Counted from the first letter of the stretch, positions 1 through 7,046 are shown. The stretch: 7,187 nt of DNA from Spirochaetaceae bacterium (GCA_031269165.1 JAISZQ010000212.1:1-7187); one strand, 5' to 3'. Numbers and translations are program-made. Notes: generated by a model from the sequence alone, not told the origin.

Positions 1-138
1 CCACTGTCAACAACTTAAGCGAAAAGAAAAGAAAGGTCCGCGGATTTTCGCGGATTAACACGGATCGAGCGGGGTATAATCCGTGAAAATCCGCGTCAAT
101 CCGCGGACAAAATTCTTAAGAGGGGCATAAGTCCCCCC
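1..138. repeat. Mosaic interspersed inverted repeat, copy 1 (left end cut by window)
   Basis: The first 19 bases are identical to positions 7086-7104, and the complement of the same motif (TAAGTTGTTGACAG) lies at 5581-5594, so this is one end of a repeat found three times here. The right side (101-120) is the reverse complement of the CTTAAGAATTTTGTCCGCGG-type junction seen in the other copies, followed by a GGGG...CCCC segment to 138. The interior differs from copies 2 and 3: it is a CGGATTTTCGCGGATT module rather than a GCGAATGGCGCGAATAA module. It sits directly upstream of secD, where a yajC gene might have been expected; any yajC would have to lie left of the window. Function unknown; it is most simply a non-coding mobile or dispersed repeat. 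Confidence 0.75.
36..108. repeat. Near-perfect 30-bp inverted repeat inside copy 1
   Basis: Arms 36-65 and 79-108 match as reverse complements at 26 of 30 positions, the mismatches being two adjacent pairs, with a 13-base loop at 66-78. Each arm itself contains two CGCGGATT-like words and a CACGGAT word. Transcribed, it would form a long stable hairpin. No T-run follows, so it is not a standard intrinsic terminator. Confidence 0.8.
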
Positions 139-171
139 ACGCTCAATTCCTCGGAGGGAAAACTGCCATAC

Positions 172-201
172 TTGAACTTTTTTCCGTATCTGTGCTAGGA
201 T
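172..201 (+). promoter_or_regulatory. Candidate sigma-70-type promoter for secD-secF
   Basis: TTGAAC (172-177) and TAGGAT (196-201) are separated by 18 bases, and TG at 193-194 gives an extended -10 (TGCTAGGAT). A start point about seven bases downstream would fall close to 208, leaving a leader of only about ten bases, with the GAGG ribosome-binding site right at the transcript's 5' end. That geometry is tight and lowers confidence; the real promoter may lie upstream. Confidence 0.4.
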
Positions 202-216
202 AGAAACGAGGTTTTT

Positions 217-2001
217 ATGAGCAAAAGGTATCGGTTACTCATCATTTTGATTACCATCGCGGTGTGTTTTGTTTTTCTGCTGCCGACGATCCGGTGGTAT
301 TTTGTTGACAAGAAGGAAGATAAGGCGATCGCGCTTGAATCGCGTGAGCAGATAAAGAATTACGCTTCCCGTACGGCGGCGGCCGACTTGATTGTCTTTG
401 AGAACGCGGCGCGCGCGGATGAACCCGTTCCTGAGAATATGGCGTTTCTCGAAAAGGAAGCGGGCAAGATCTACAAGACGGCGAAAGAGAAGCAGCCGGC
501 GGTCTGGACGGCTCAGGCGGTGTTGCGGGCGTTTGCGGGGCGTAACGAGGCGCTCGACGTGATCGAGACGAAGTATCGCACCTCGATTTTTGACCTGAAG
601 AACCGGCAGAAAAACGCCGTGCAACTGGGGCTCGATCTTTCGGGCGGGCTTTCCATCATTCTTCAGGCGGACTTGGACGCGCTCCAGGAAAAACTGGGTC
701 GTCCGCTGACGCAGGCGGATCGTGATGACGCGGTGAACCGCGCGCTGGAGGTGCTGAACAACCGCATCGACCAGTTCGGGCTTACCGAGCCGGTGATCAG
801 GCGGCAGGGGGAAGACCAGATCTATGTCGAGATTCCCGGCAACGCCGACCCGGAGCGGATCAACGACATCATCATGGGCAAGGGCAGTCTCGCCTTCCAC
901 ATCGTGGACGACGAGGCGACTACCGTATTCTACGAGTACTACAATGCCCATCCGGCAACGACGTTTGACGCGCAGGGAAACCTGCTGGATCCGAGTATCG
1001 TGCCCGACGACGTGATTGTTCGCGGACGGTACACGAAAGACCGTTACGGCCTCGACGAGTTTGTCGACTACATTGCTATCAAGAAAGAGGTCGGGCTTGA
1101 CGGGAACCACATCAAGAGCGCCATCGTTGACCGCGAGGACCTTGCCGGTAAGCCGCAGGTGAGTTTTATCCTTGACAGCGAGGGCGGCGAGATTTTCTAC
1201 GCGCTCACTTCCGCCAACGTGAAAAAGCCGATGGCTATCGTGCTCGACGACCGGGTGAAGAGTTGGGCGACGATTCAGGAGCCGATCCGCGAATCGGTGC
1301 GGCTTTCCGGTTTCGATATGGACGAGGCGAACAACATCGCGCTGCTTCTGCGTACCGCCGCCCTGCCGGTGGAACTCGAAGTTGCCAGCCAGCAGACGAT
1401 CGGCGCGTCGATGGGAGAAGACGCGATCAGAATGGGATTGCGGGCCATCTTGGGCGGCCTCGGCGCGGTGATGGTGTTCATGATTTTCTACTATAAAACG
1501 GCGGGTTTTGTCGCGGTCTTCGCGCAGATACTCAATATGTACCTTATGTTCAGCGTGCTCTCGGCGTTTAACTTTACGCTGACGCTGCCGTCCATCGCCG
1601 GGTTTATCCTCACGATCGGCATGGCGGTTGACGCGAACGTCATCATCTTTGAGCGCATGAAAGAAGAGTTGCGCCTCGGCAAGAGCCGGAGGGCCGCGAT
1701 TGACGCGGGGTACGACAAGGCGTTCTGGGCGATCATGGACTCGAACATCACGACCTTCATCGCCGCGATGTTTCTCTCTCAACTCGGCTCGGGCCCGATA
1801 CAGGGCTTTGCGGTGAGTTTGGCGATTGGCGTGTTGTCGTCGGTGTTCACTGCGCTCTTCGTCTCGCGCCTCATCTTCGATTTTGGCACCGACGTGTTGC
1901 TCGTCAAAGGGTTGTCGGTCAGTTGGCGCGTCAAGGTCGCCAAAGAAGCCCTTGAGCCCGTAGCGGCCACAAAGGCACGGGTTGCTAAGGGGGCCAAGTA
2001 A
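217..2001 (+). CDS. secD: Protein translocase subunit SecD
   Basis: This is an inner-membrane subunit of the accessory SecDF complex, which uses the proton gradient to pull exported proteins out of the SecYEG channel. At 594 residues it is close to the E. coli protein (about 615). One membrane segment spans residues 6-29. A long periplasmic region follows, with the family motif LGLDLSGG (137-144), NNRIDQFGLTEPVIRRQG (181-198) and a PQVSFxLDxEGG stretch (313-324). The C-terminal five-helix RND-like domain runs from about 404 to 556 and contains GMAVDANVIIFERMKEE (468-484), the conserved fourth-helix signature with its functionally important Asp (472). The start is supported by GAGG at 208-211, five bases before the ATG. 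secF begins at the very next base, indicating a translationally coupled pair. A basic, Ala/Lys-rich tail (572-594) follows the last helix. The identification is secure. Confidence 0.97.
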   Translation: MSKRYRLLIILITIAVCFVFLLPTIRWYFVDKKEDKAIALESREQIKNYASRTAAADLIVFENAARADEPVPENMAFLEKEAGKIYKTAKEKQPAVWTAQAVLRAFAGRNEALDVIETKYRTSIFDLKNRQKNAVQLGLDLSGGLSIILQADLDALQEKLGRPLTQADRDDAVNRALEVLNNRIDQFGLTEPVIRRQGEDQIYVEIPGNADPERINDIIMGKGSLAFHIVDDEATTVFYEYYNAHPATTFDAQGNLLDPSIVPDDVIVRGRYTKDRYGLDEFVDYIAIKKEVGLDGNHIKSAIVDREDLAGKPQVSFILDSEGGEIFYALTSANVKKPMAIVLDDRVKSWATIQEPIRESVRLSGFDMDEANNIALLLRTAALPVELEVASQQTIGASMGEDAIRMGLRAILGGLGAVMVFMIFYYKTAGFVAVFAQILNMYLMFSVLSAFNFTLTLPSIAGFILTIGMAVDANVIIFERMKEELRLGKSRRAAIDAGYDKAFWAIMDSNITTFIAAMFLSQLGSGPIQGFAVSLAIGVLSSVFTALFVSRLIFDFGTDVLLVKGLSVSWRVKVAKEALEPVAATKARVAKGAK

Positions 2002-3189
2002 ATGAAAATTATCCGTTTTACCAAAGGGTTCGTCCCGGCTATCGTTGTTTCCGGCGTGATCATCCTCATCGGTATCGTCAGTTTTATCAAAGACGGCTTT
2101 AACTTCGGCGTCGATTTCCGCGCCGGATTGATACAGGAAGTGCAATTCGCGCCTCCCGCCTTTTCACTTGCCTACACGGGTTATAACAACGCCACCATCT
2201 CGATGACGCGCGCCCAGATCGACATCGTGGTGTCCGGCGTCAACGTCGAGAACACGACGCACACGTTTCCGTTCGCCGAGTACAGCACGGTCGGGAGCCT
2301 CGCCACCGCGCTCTCTTCGATTGACGGGATCGCGGTGGACACGGGGGCCGCGAGCGCTGTCTCGACCGCGAACCTTATTCAAAGCGCCCACGGCAGCCCG
2401 AAACTGAGCGCCGTTCCTTACGTCGTGCATTACCTCCCGCCCGGATCCCCGGTCATCCCGATTGACGAGGTACGCGCCGCGCTCAGCCCGCTGGGCACCG
2501 TCACGGTTCAGGTACTCGGCAATGATGAAGAACGGCGGTTCATGGTCCGCATGGAGGACAAAGAGGGAGAGACCGTGCCGACGGAAGCGGTGGTCGCCGC
2601 GCTGGAAACGGCCTTCGGCGACGACTCGGTAGCCGTCACCCGGTCGGACTATGTCGGCTCGCGCTTCTCCAAACAACTGCAAAATCAGGCGGGCATTCTC
2701 CTCTTTGCCACGCTCATCCTGATCCTCGTCTACGCCGCGATCCGCTTCAAAATCGAATACGCGGTCGGCGCGGTAGCCGCAATCGCCCACGACGCCCTCG
2801 TCATGGTAACGTTCATCTGCCTCTCCAACATGGAATTTAACACGACGACCATCGCCGCCCTGCTCACTATTTTGGGCTATTCCATCAACGACACCATCGT
2901 TATCTTTGACCGCATCCGCGAGACCCGGCGCATCTACCCCGACAGCCCCTTCGAGGATGTCCTCAACCGCTCGATTAGCGAAACCCTGGGCCGTACCGTC
3001 ATCACGACCGTCACCACGATGCTCGCCGTGCTCTCACTCTTCATCTTTACCACCGGTTCGATGAAAGACTTCGCGCTCGCGTTGCTCGTCGGCATGGTCA
3101 GCGGCGTCTACTCGACGATCTTCATCGCGTCCTCATTCGTGTATTTCTGGCGGCGAAAGCCCCGTCGTTCCGCGCTTCGCGCGAATTGA
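2002..3189 (+). CDS. secF: Protein translocase subunit SecF, with enlarged first periplasmic domain
   Basis: This is the partner of SecD in the inner-membrane export complex. The first membrane helix is at about residues 10-29, followed by the family motif FNFGVDFRAG (33-42). The usual form is GxDFxGG, so the penultimate Gly is Ala here. The C-terminal five-helix domain (about 228-383) carries AIAHDALVM (260-268), LTILGYSINDTIVIFDRIRE (288-307) and GRTVITTVTT (330-339), all classic SecF signatures. The protein is 395 residues against about 323 in E. coli; most of the surplus is a Thr/Ser/Ala-rich stretch between about 52 and 152, inserted before the conserved periplasmic beta/alpha unit (IDEVRAAL onward). 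A purine-rich AAGGGGG (1987-1993) inside the end of secD serves as ribosome-binding site, eight bases before the ATG. The final codons overlap a hairpin-forming GC repeat (see 3171-3186). The identification is secure; the insertion's role is unknown. Confidence 0.97.
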   Translation: MKIIRFTKGFVPAIVVSGVIILIGIVSFIKDGFNFGVDFRAGLIQEVQFAPPAFSLAYTGYNNATISMTRAQIDIVVSGVNVENTTHTFPFAEYSTVGSLATALSSIDGIAVDTGAASAVSTANLIQSAHGSPKLSAVPYVVHYLPPGSPVIPIDEVRAALSPLGTVTVQVLGNDEERRFMVRMEDKEGETVPTEAVVAALETAFGDDSVAVTRSDYVGSRFSKQLQNQAGILLFATLILILVYAAIRFKIEYAVGAVAAIAHDALVMVTFICLSNMEFNTTTIAALLTILGYSINDTIVIFDRIRETRRIYPDSPFEDVLNRSISETLGRTVITTVTTMLAVLSLFIFTTGSMKDFALALLVGMVSGVYSTIFIASSFVYFWRRKPRRSALRAN

Positions 3190-3233
3190 AAAGGGCAACA
3201 TGGATAAGGGAACATAACGGAGTGGTTCGTGAA

Positions 3234-3272
3234 TAGTGATCAGTGGTTAGCGTGTCGAGCCACTGATCACTA
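3234..3272. repeat. Perfect 13-bp stem hairpin (AGTGATCAGTGG type)
   Basis: TAGTGATCAGTGG (3234-3246) is perfectly complementary to 3260-3272 across a 13-base loop. It lies 45 bases after the secF stop. No T-run follows on either strand, so it is not a typical intrinsic terminator, although such a hairpin could still protect the 3' end of the secDF mRNA. Confidence 0.8.
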
Positions 3273-3284
3273 CTAAGAGGGGGT

Positions 3285-3327
3285 CGTCATTGCGAGCAGC
3301 CGCCCATAGAGCGGGCGAAGCAATCCA
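3285..3327. repeat. GTCATTGCGAG...GAAGCAATCC dispersed repeat
   Basis: CGTCATTGCGAGC at the left and GCGAAGCAATCCA at the right match a short dispersed repeat I recognise from many bacterial genomes. ATTGC (3289-3293) pairs with GCAAT (3320-3324), and an inner stem CGCCC/GGGCG (3301-3305/3313-3317) closes a seven-base loop. A small CCC-TTCG-GGG hairpin (3331-3340) follows immediately. Reading frames across it are spurious. Confidence 0.7.
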
Positions 3328-3340
3328 TGCCCCTTCGGGG

Positions 3341-3422
3341 AATTGAAAATGGAGCATGGAAAGGGGAAAATGAAAGAAGCGAGACGGACAGCCTCCGCTC
3401 ATTCTCCATTTACCATTTTCCC
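3341..3422. repeat. AT-rich GAAAATGGA / CCATTTTC repeat segment
   Basis: AAATGGAG (3347-3354) is complementary to 3404-3411, and GGGAAAATG (3364-3372) to 3414-3422. The two pairings cross rather than nest, so this is better read as degenerate copies of a CCATT-like word in both orientations than as one hairpin. It is non-coding as far as can be seen. Confidence 0.5.
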
Positions 3423-3530
3423 TGATCCATTCGCGCGAAGCGCGTACCACGGCTTCACTCATAACCCCCGCCTTTAACACAATAACGCAAGAATCGTGTC
3501 AAGTCCTGCCTCTTCGGAGAAAGCGTCGCA

Positions 3531-3560
3531 TTGCTCTTTGCAGCCGGAAAGGAGTATACC
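3531..3560 (+). promoter_or_regulatory. Weak candidate promoter for the protease gene
   Basis: TTGCTC (3531-3536) and TATACC (3555-3560) lie 18 bases apart, which would place the transcript start near 3567, about 40 bases before the ATG at 3607. Both hexamers match the consensus only partly. It is the best pair seen between the repeat block and the gene. Confidence 0.3.
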
Positions 3561-3574
3561 GCAGCCGTCTTCGT

Positions 3575-3610
3575 CAAAGAGTAACGATATGACAAGGAGT
3601 AACGATATGA
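3575..3610 (+). repeat. 18-bp tandem duplication of ribosome-binding site and start codon
   Basis: Positions 3575-3592 and 3593-3610 are adjacent copies differing at one base (A at 3578, G at 3596). Each contains a purine-rich box, GTAACGAT and an ATG (3589 and 3607). The change turns AAAGAG into the stronger AAGGAG, seven bases before the second ATG. Because the period is 18, both ATGs are in the same frame. The second is chosen as the start because a normal signal peptide begins there. Confidence 0.85.
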
Positions 3611-5337
3611 AACGCTTGTGCGGGTTGTTTGTTGTTTTGATTGCCGTGTGTCAAGCGGCTTTTGCCCAGACCGGAGCGTCGGCCCTTCGTGACTATGTTG
3701 GGCTTATTAACCAGCGTTATCATCCCGCTATTGTCGCGTATTTTGAAAGGGCGAAGGCCGGCCTTGAGAAAAAAGGGAAAAGCGACGCGGTCAAGGCGAT
3801 TGACCTTTTTCTCAAGGGCGCGACCGGTTCGGGCTTTGTCATCACCGACGCGGCGGGAACCAACTATATTGTGACGAACCACCACGTCATTGCCCAAGCG
3901 GCCGCCCTTTCCATCACCTTTGAACACCAAGACGGTTTCAAGGAAACCTATAGCAATCTTAAAATCATTGCCGCCGACGAAGAACATGACCTTGCGTTGC
4001 TGGCACTCGCGCCGGGCGACAAGATCACTGACAAGGGGCTTATGTTTCTTGAAAGGCCGGTTGAGGAGAGCGAGGATGTGTATTCAGCGGGCTTTCCCAG
4101 CCTGGGGATGACCCCGCTTTGGCAGTTCGGCAGGGGCATGGTTTCCAACGCGATTGCCCGTTTTCCCAAAAGCATCGATGACGAGACCCTGATGGGGCCG
4201 TTTATCCAGCATACCGCCCAGGTTGACCCGGGCAATTCAGGCGGCCCCCTGCTTATCGCCCAGCAGGACGTTCCTTCCGGGTATGCGGTCGTCGGCATCA
4301 ACACTCTTTCTGCCACGAGTCGGCAGGCGGCGAACTACGCGATACCGGCAAACGCCGCGCAGGACTTTATCAAGGCCGCGCTTGATCCCCAAAAAGAAAC
4401 GTGGCGGGCGGAACTTGACAAGCGGCTTGCCGCGTTTACCGGGGGTCTGGGTGTCAACAAGGCGGCCTATCCCCACATTGCCGCCTATCTTTCCGCCGCC
4501 TGTGTGGGCGAAAACGCCGAATTCGCCATGTCGGAACTTCTGGAAAAAGCGCCGCTGTCGGTGCAGCAGAGTTTTATCGACAAGTGCGAAGATGGTGTGG
4601 TAGAAGCGATGGGGTACGCGGTGGCGTGGGTCATCGAAAAGGATATGCGCGCACAGTCTCAAGGGGCGATTAAGGCCGCCGTCAAGGAAGTGTCCGGCGA
4701 GGATGCGGAGTATACCGTTGTCTTTACGATAAACGGAAAAGACCTCAATTCCCGGTGGATTCGGGAGTACGGTGTCTGGCGGATTAAGACTTTCGGCGAG
4801 ACGGTTGCGGGAAACAAAGACCTTGTTGCCAAAAAGGAAGCGGCAAAAAAGGACAAGGCGGCGTTGCGGACCGACAGCGACCTTACCGTTGAGGCCGGGT
4901 ATGCCTATCTGTTCAGCAAAGCGCCCGCTGCCCTGTATGCCTCGATTGATTATCGGAGATGGGGCATCCACGTCTCCTTTGCCGGTCCCGACTTTTTGTC
5001 GGTGGGGGTGTTTTACGGATGGCGCGGCGCGTTTTATCCGGGCAAAATCGGCCTCATGCCGTTCATCCGGTTTGGCATTGATTACCATAACGACAAGGGT
5101 TTTGACCAGTTTAAGAAGACCCAGAAGGCTTTGCGTGGTTCATGGTTGAGCGATAATTTGGACGACGGATGGCCGGTTATCGTGATGGCGCAGGGAGGAT
5201 TGCGGGTGACGACTGCCAAAATACCGGGACTTTTTGCCGGAGCCGGTTTTCAGTACAACCTTTTTAATCTGATGAGCGACAAGTACCAGGACGCGATGAA
5301 GATGGCCGTAACCGTTACGGCGGGCTACGGGTTCTGA
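3607..5337 (+). CDS. Exported trypsin/HtrA-like serine protease with C-terminal outer-membrane beta-barrel-like domain
   Basis: From the ATG at 3607 the product is 576 residues. Residues 1-20 form a signal peptide (Lys/Arg start, hydrophobic core, AFA cleavage site before Gln21). Residues about 70-260 are a trypsin-2 / HtrA-type protease domain with an apparently intact triad: His93 in VTNHHV, Asp128 in HDLALL and Ser211 in DPGNSGGPLL. No PDZ domain follows. Residues 262-420 are unassigned, largely helical-looking to about 360, with a charged Lys/Ala-rich linker at 402-420. From about 425 to the end, alternating hydrophobic/aromatic segments (roughly 425-436, 441-450, 452-460, 463-471, 481-494, 522-536, 539-551, 564-576) suggest eight beta-strands, and the chain ends AVTVTAGYGF, with the terminal Phe typical of outer-membrane barrels. 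It probably sits in the outer membrane with the protease in the periplasm. Substrates are unknown. A GTG at 3496 would extend the frame by 37 residues but would bury the signal peptide. Confidence 0.85.
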   Translation: MKRLCGLFVVLIAVCQAAFAQTGASALRDYVGLINQRYHPAIVAYFERAKAGLEKKGKSDAVKAIDLFLKGATGSGFVITDAAGTNYIVTNHHVIAQAAALSITFEHQDGFKETYSNLKIIAADEEHDLALLALAPGDKITDKGLMFLERPVEESEDVYSAGFPSLGMTPLWQFGRGMVSNAIARFPKSIDDETLMGPFIQHTAQVDPGNSGGPLLIAQQDVPSGYAVVGINTLSATSRQAANYAIPANAAQDFIKAALDPQKETWRAELDKRLAAFTGGLGVNKAAYPHIAAYLSAACVGENAEFAMSELLEKAPLSVQQSFIDKCEDGVVEAMGYAVAWVIEKDMRAQSQGAIKAAVKEVSGEDAEYTVVFTINGKDLNSRWIREYGVWRIKTFGETVAGNKDLVAKKEAAKKDKAALRTDSDLTVEAGYAYLFSKAPAALYASIDYRRWGIHVSFAGPDFLSVGVFYGWRGAFYPGKIGLMPFIRFGIDYHNDKGFDQFKKTQKALRGSWLSDNLDDGWPVIVMAQGGLRVTTAKIPGLFAGAGFQYNLFNLMSDKYQDAMKMAVTVTAGYGF

Positions 5338-5377
5338 GAAGCGTTTTCCGATTCGGATCGGGGTTATCGTGCTTCTC
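5336..5377. other. Stem-loop overlapping the protease stop codon
   Basis: GAGAAGC (5336-5342) pairs with GCTTCTC (5371-5377), enclosing a second hairpin CCGAT-TCGG-ATCGG (5348-5361). It could cap the 3' end of the protease transcript. The downstream bases are A-rich rather than T-rich, so it is not called an intrinsic terminator. Confidence 0.4.
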
Positions 5378-5394
5378 CAAAGAAAAGATAAGGA

Positions 5395-5608
5395 GGGGGA
5401 AAGCCTTCCCCGGTCAACAACGTGAGAATTTTGTCCGCGAATGGCGCGAATAAATACGAATAATACATACCCCTCAGTGCGTATTCGCAACGCCATGTAT
5501 GGCGCACATTCGCGTACATTCGCGGACAAAAAAACGAAAAATCTGTGTAATCCGTTGACCACTCTTATATTCCATTTGCTTAAGTTGTTGACAGGGGGAA
5601 GTCTCCCC
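5395..5608. repeat. Mosaic interspersed inverted repeat, copy 2 (complete)
   Basis: This is the only complete copy, about 214 bp. Its ends are imperfect terminal inverted repeats of about 30 bases: left 5395-5426 with GTCAACAAC at 5413-5421, right 5579-5608 with GTTGTTGAC at 5584-5592, each ending in a GGGG/CCCC mini-hairpin. Inside, TTTTGTCCGCGAATG (5429-5443) is perfectly complementary to 5517-5531, a palindrome CGCCAT-GT-ATGGCG lies at 5491-5504, and a TCTGTGTAATCCGTTGACC word (5542-5560) resembles the copy 1 interior. The left two-thirds matches copy 3 closely, apart from about 15 extra bases containing the palindrome. It contains no credible gene, no target duplication is evident, and it lies between convergent genes. 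Confidence 0.8.
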
Positions 5609-5708
5609 TTTCGCCCCGGCCGGAAACCCGAAACAGGACGTTGAGGGTTGTAGGCCAGACCCCCCGCAACGCCCCCTCTTCGTGCCGTGTTAAACGATAT
5701 TTTGCGGC
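5609..5708. other. GC-rich non-coding stretch between repeat copy 2 and the dehydrogenase stop
   Basis: No gene, convincing terminator or clear promoter is seen. It holds the palindrome CCGGCCGG (5616-5623) and a C-run near 5661-5667. It could be a further module of the repeat or the untranslated 3' region of the minus-strand gene. The sequence alone does not decide. Confidence 0.4.
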
Positions 5709-6971
5709 TTAAATAGCCTCGGCGTTTTGCAACACGTAATCTTCCGCTTCCTTGCACCACAGCATGTTGTTCTTTCCGGTAATCTCGGCGAGTTTCGCAA
5801 AGAACGGGTCCGTCTTCCCGCGCTCGGCGAAATCGGCAATCGCGGTGAGGGGGATGTTCTTGTGGGTGTAGACGAGCTTCTTGCCACCGGGGATTTTGTC
5901 GAGGTTGATCGTCGTGTCGGGAACCGCGTTAAGGCCGCCGATGTGGGTCACCAGCGCGACCGGGTTGAGCCTTCCCGCCGCCATCAGGGCGATCGCCTCT
6001 TTCATGTCGTCCGTGTTGCCGCCCGACGTGCCGACAACGTGGTGGGACTCGTAGTGCACGTTGTAAAAGTTAAACAGCGCGGAAAAGGCCGTGTCGGTCG
6101 GGCCCGCAAAGAAGTTGAGACAGCCGTCCGTGCCGAGCAGCCGGTCCGCCATCTCGACAACAGGCTTCACCGGCGCGAACGCAAACACGTCGTCGAACAG
6201 TTTGCCGCCGTTGATGTCCCGCAACGCCGCAACCGGGTCGGACAGGTCTTTTGTGTTAAGATACACGAGCCGGACGCCGTTCTTTTCCGCCTCCGCGACC
6301 GAGATAATCGACGCGGCACGGGCAAGACGCGCGTCATCAAGGTCGGTCACGACGACCAGCCCCGGCTTCCGGTCCGCATGGACGGCATAATCAATCGCCC
6401 CAAGCCCCATCGGCCCGGCAGACGCGAGCAACGCGACCGATCCCCCCGCCTTGATCCCCATCTCGTGCGTGTAAGAACCGCCTTTCGTGTGATACTGGGC
6501 GTGGTAGGCGCCGACAATACAGGAAATCGGCTCGGAAAGCGACCCCATGAAGAAGTTGTCCGCCTTGTATTCAAGGAGACACCCCGTCTCCATCACCTCG
6601 CGGGGAATAATCACATAGGTCGCGTCCCCGCCGATATGGGCATAGGAATACCCCGGCGCCCAGAGCGTCCCCTCGTAGTTCATCGCGGGCTGAATGGCAA
6701 ACTTCTCCCCCGCCTTGAACTGCCCCCGCCACGCGCTCCCCACCTCGACAAGCTCGCCGCAGAACTCATGCCCAATAATCACCGGATTATCGGCCAGCGC
6801 CGCCCGCACCCGCTTATGCGCGTCACCCTGCATCACGAGTTTATGGCTCGACATACAGATCGAATCCGAGACGACCTTCGCCAGAATCTCGTCGTCCTTA
6901 ATCGCCGGCAACGCAACTTCTTCCAGCCGGACATCGTTTACCCCATAGAGGCGAACCGCTTTTGTTTTCAT
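5709..6971 (-). CDS. SorE-like zinc-type medium-chain dehydrogenase (probable L-sorbose-1-phosphate reductase family)
   Basis: This is a 420-residue cytoplasmic oxidoreductase of the medium-chain dehydrogenase superfamily. The N-terminal catalytic domain carries plausible zinc ligands Cys39 (DSICMSSHK), His68-Glu69 in the GHEFCGE motif and Glu147 (LSEPISC). The four-cysteine structural-zinc lobe of classical alcohol dehydrogenases is absent. The nucleotide-binding fold begins near 178 with ALLASAGPMGLGA; the usual first Gly of GxGxxG is Ser184. An acidic VVTDLDD (207-213) suggests a preference for NAD(H). CLNFFAGP (284-291), GTSGGNTDDM (314-323) and GGKKLVYT (362-369) match my recollection of SorE, which reduces L-sorbose 1-phosphate to glucitol 6-phosphate. 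No sorbose phosphotransferase genes are in view, so the true substrate is open. AGGAG lies six bases before the ATG and overlaps the stop of an upstream short frame, suggesting coupled translation. Confidence 0.85.
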   Translation of the reverse strand: MKTKAVRLYGVNDVRLEEVALPAIKDDEILAKVVSDSICMSSHKLVMQGDAHKRVRAALADNPVIIGHEFCGELVEVGSAWRGQFKAGEKFAIQPAMNYEGTLWAPGYSYAHIGGDATYVIIPREVMETGCLLEYKADNFFMGSLSEPISCIVGAYHAQYHTKGGSYTHEMGIKAGGSVALLASAGPMGLGAIDYAVHADRKPGLVVVTDLDDARLARAASIISVAEAEKNGVRLVYLNTKDLSDPVAALRDINGGKLFDDVFAFAPVKPVVEMADRLLGTDGCLNFFAGPTDTAFSALFNFYNVHYESHHVVGTSGGNTDDMKEAIALMAAGRLNPVALVTHIGGLNAVPDTTINLDKIPGGKKLVYTHKNIPLTAIADFAERGKTDPFFAKLAEITGKNNMLWCKEAEDYVLQNAEAI

Positions 6972-6980
6972 ATCATTCTC

Positions 6981-7046
6981 CTACCCCGCCATTCTAAACC
7001 CGGACGGCGTTTTTGGCAAGTAAAGCGCGGCGCGGAGGATCCTCAT
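6981..7046 (-). CDS. Short 21-codon frame upstream of the dehydrogenase (possible leader peptide)
   Basis: An ATG at 7046-7044 (minus strand) is preceded at seven bases by a perfect AAGGAG (7059-7054). It opens a 21-residue frame beginning MRILRAALYLPK and ending in TAG at 6983-6981. The stop shares two bases with the AGGAG ribosome-binding site of the dehydrogenase, and the next ATG is nine bases further on. The peptide is basic and partly hydrophobic, with no family recognised and no run of one regulatory amino acid. It could be a coupling or leader peptide, or a relic of a former gene start. Translation is inferred from the site's quality only. Confidence 0.45.
   Translation of the reverse strand: MRILRAALYLPKTPSGFRMAG

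Larger units (their letters stand above)
3171..3444. repeat. Sixteen-base inverted pair bracketing the secF-protease spacer
   Basis: CGCGCTTCGCGCGAAT at 3171-3186 (last codons of secF) is the exact reverse complement of 3429-3444. Each arm is itself almost palindromic (CGCGC-TTC-GCGCG) and could form a small hairpin. Between the arms lie three other repeat types. The pair could mark the ends of an inserted composite segment, or may just be a dispersed GC-rich word occurring twice. Confidence 0.6.

Noticed and set aside
1..138. CRISPR-like array from the recurring CGCGGATT / GCGAATG words
   Set aside because: The words are arms of inverted repeats with irregular spacing, not direct repeats separated by unique spacers of constant length.
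235..2145. 636-codon open frame on the minus strand opposite secD
   Set aside because: It mirrors the plus-strand secD codons, is extremely rich in Arg/His/Asp, has no recognisable motif, and conflicts with a secure secD. It is a product of GC-biased codon use.
3234..3272. Intrinsic terminator for secDF
   Set aside because: The stem is strong but neither strand has a T-run after it, so it is listed as a repeat hairpin only.
3247..3480. 77-codon minus-strand frame in the secF-protease spacer
   Set aside because: It runs through the dispersed repeats, and its WIASPALWAAARNDD stretch is the translation of the GTCATTGCGAG repeat. It has no independent support.
3496..3606. GTG at 3496 as start of the protease
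   Set aside because: It would put 37 polar residues before a clear signal peptide, while AAGGAG with correct spacing precedes the ATG at 3607.
3637..3651. Lipoprotein signal at Cys15 of the protease
   Set aside because: The residue before the Cys is Val, a poor lipobox, whereas a good signal-peptidase I site (AFA before Gln21) follows, and a barrel protein would not need a lipid anchor.
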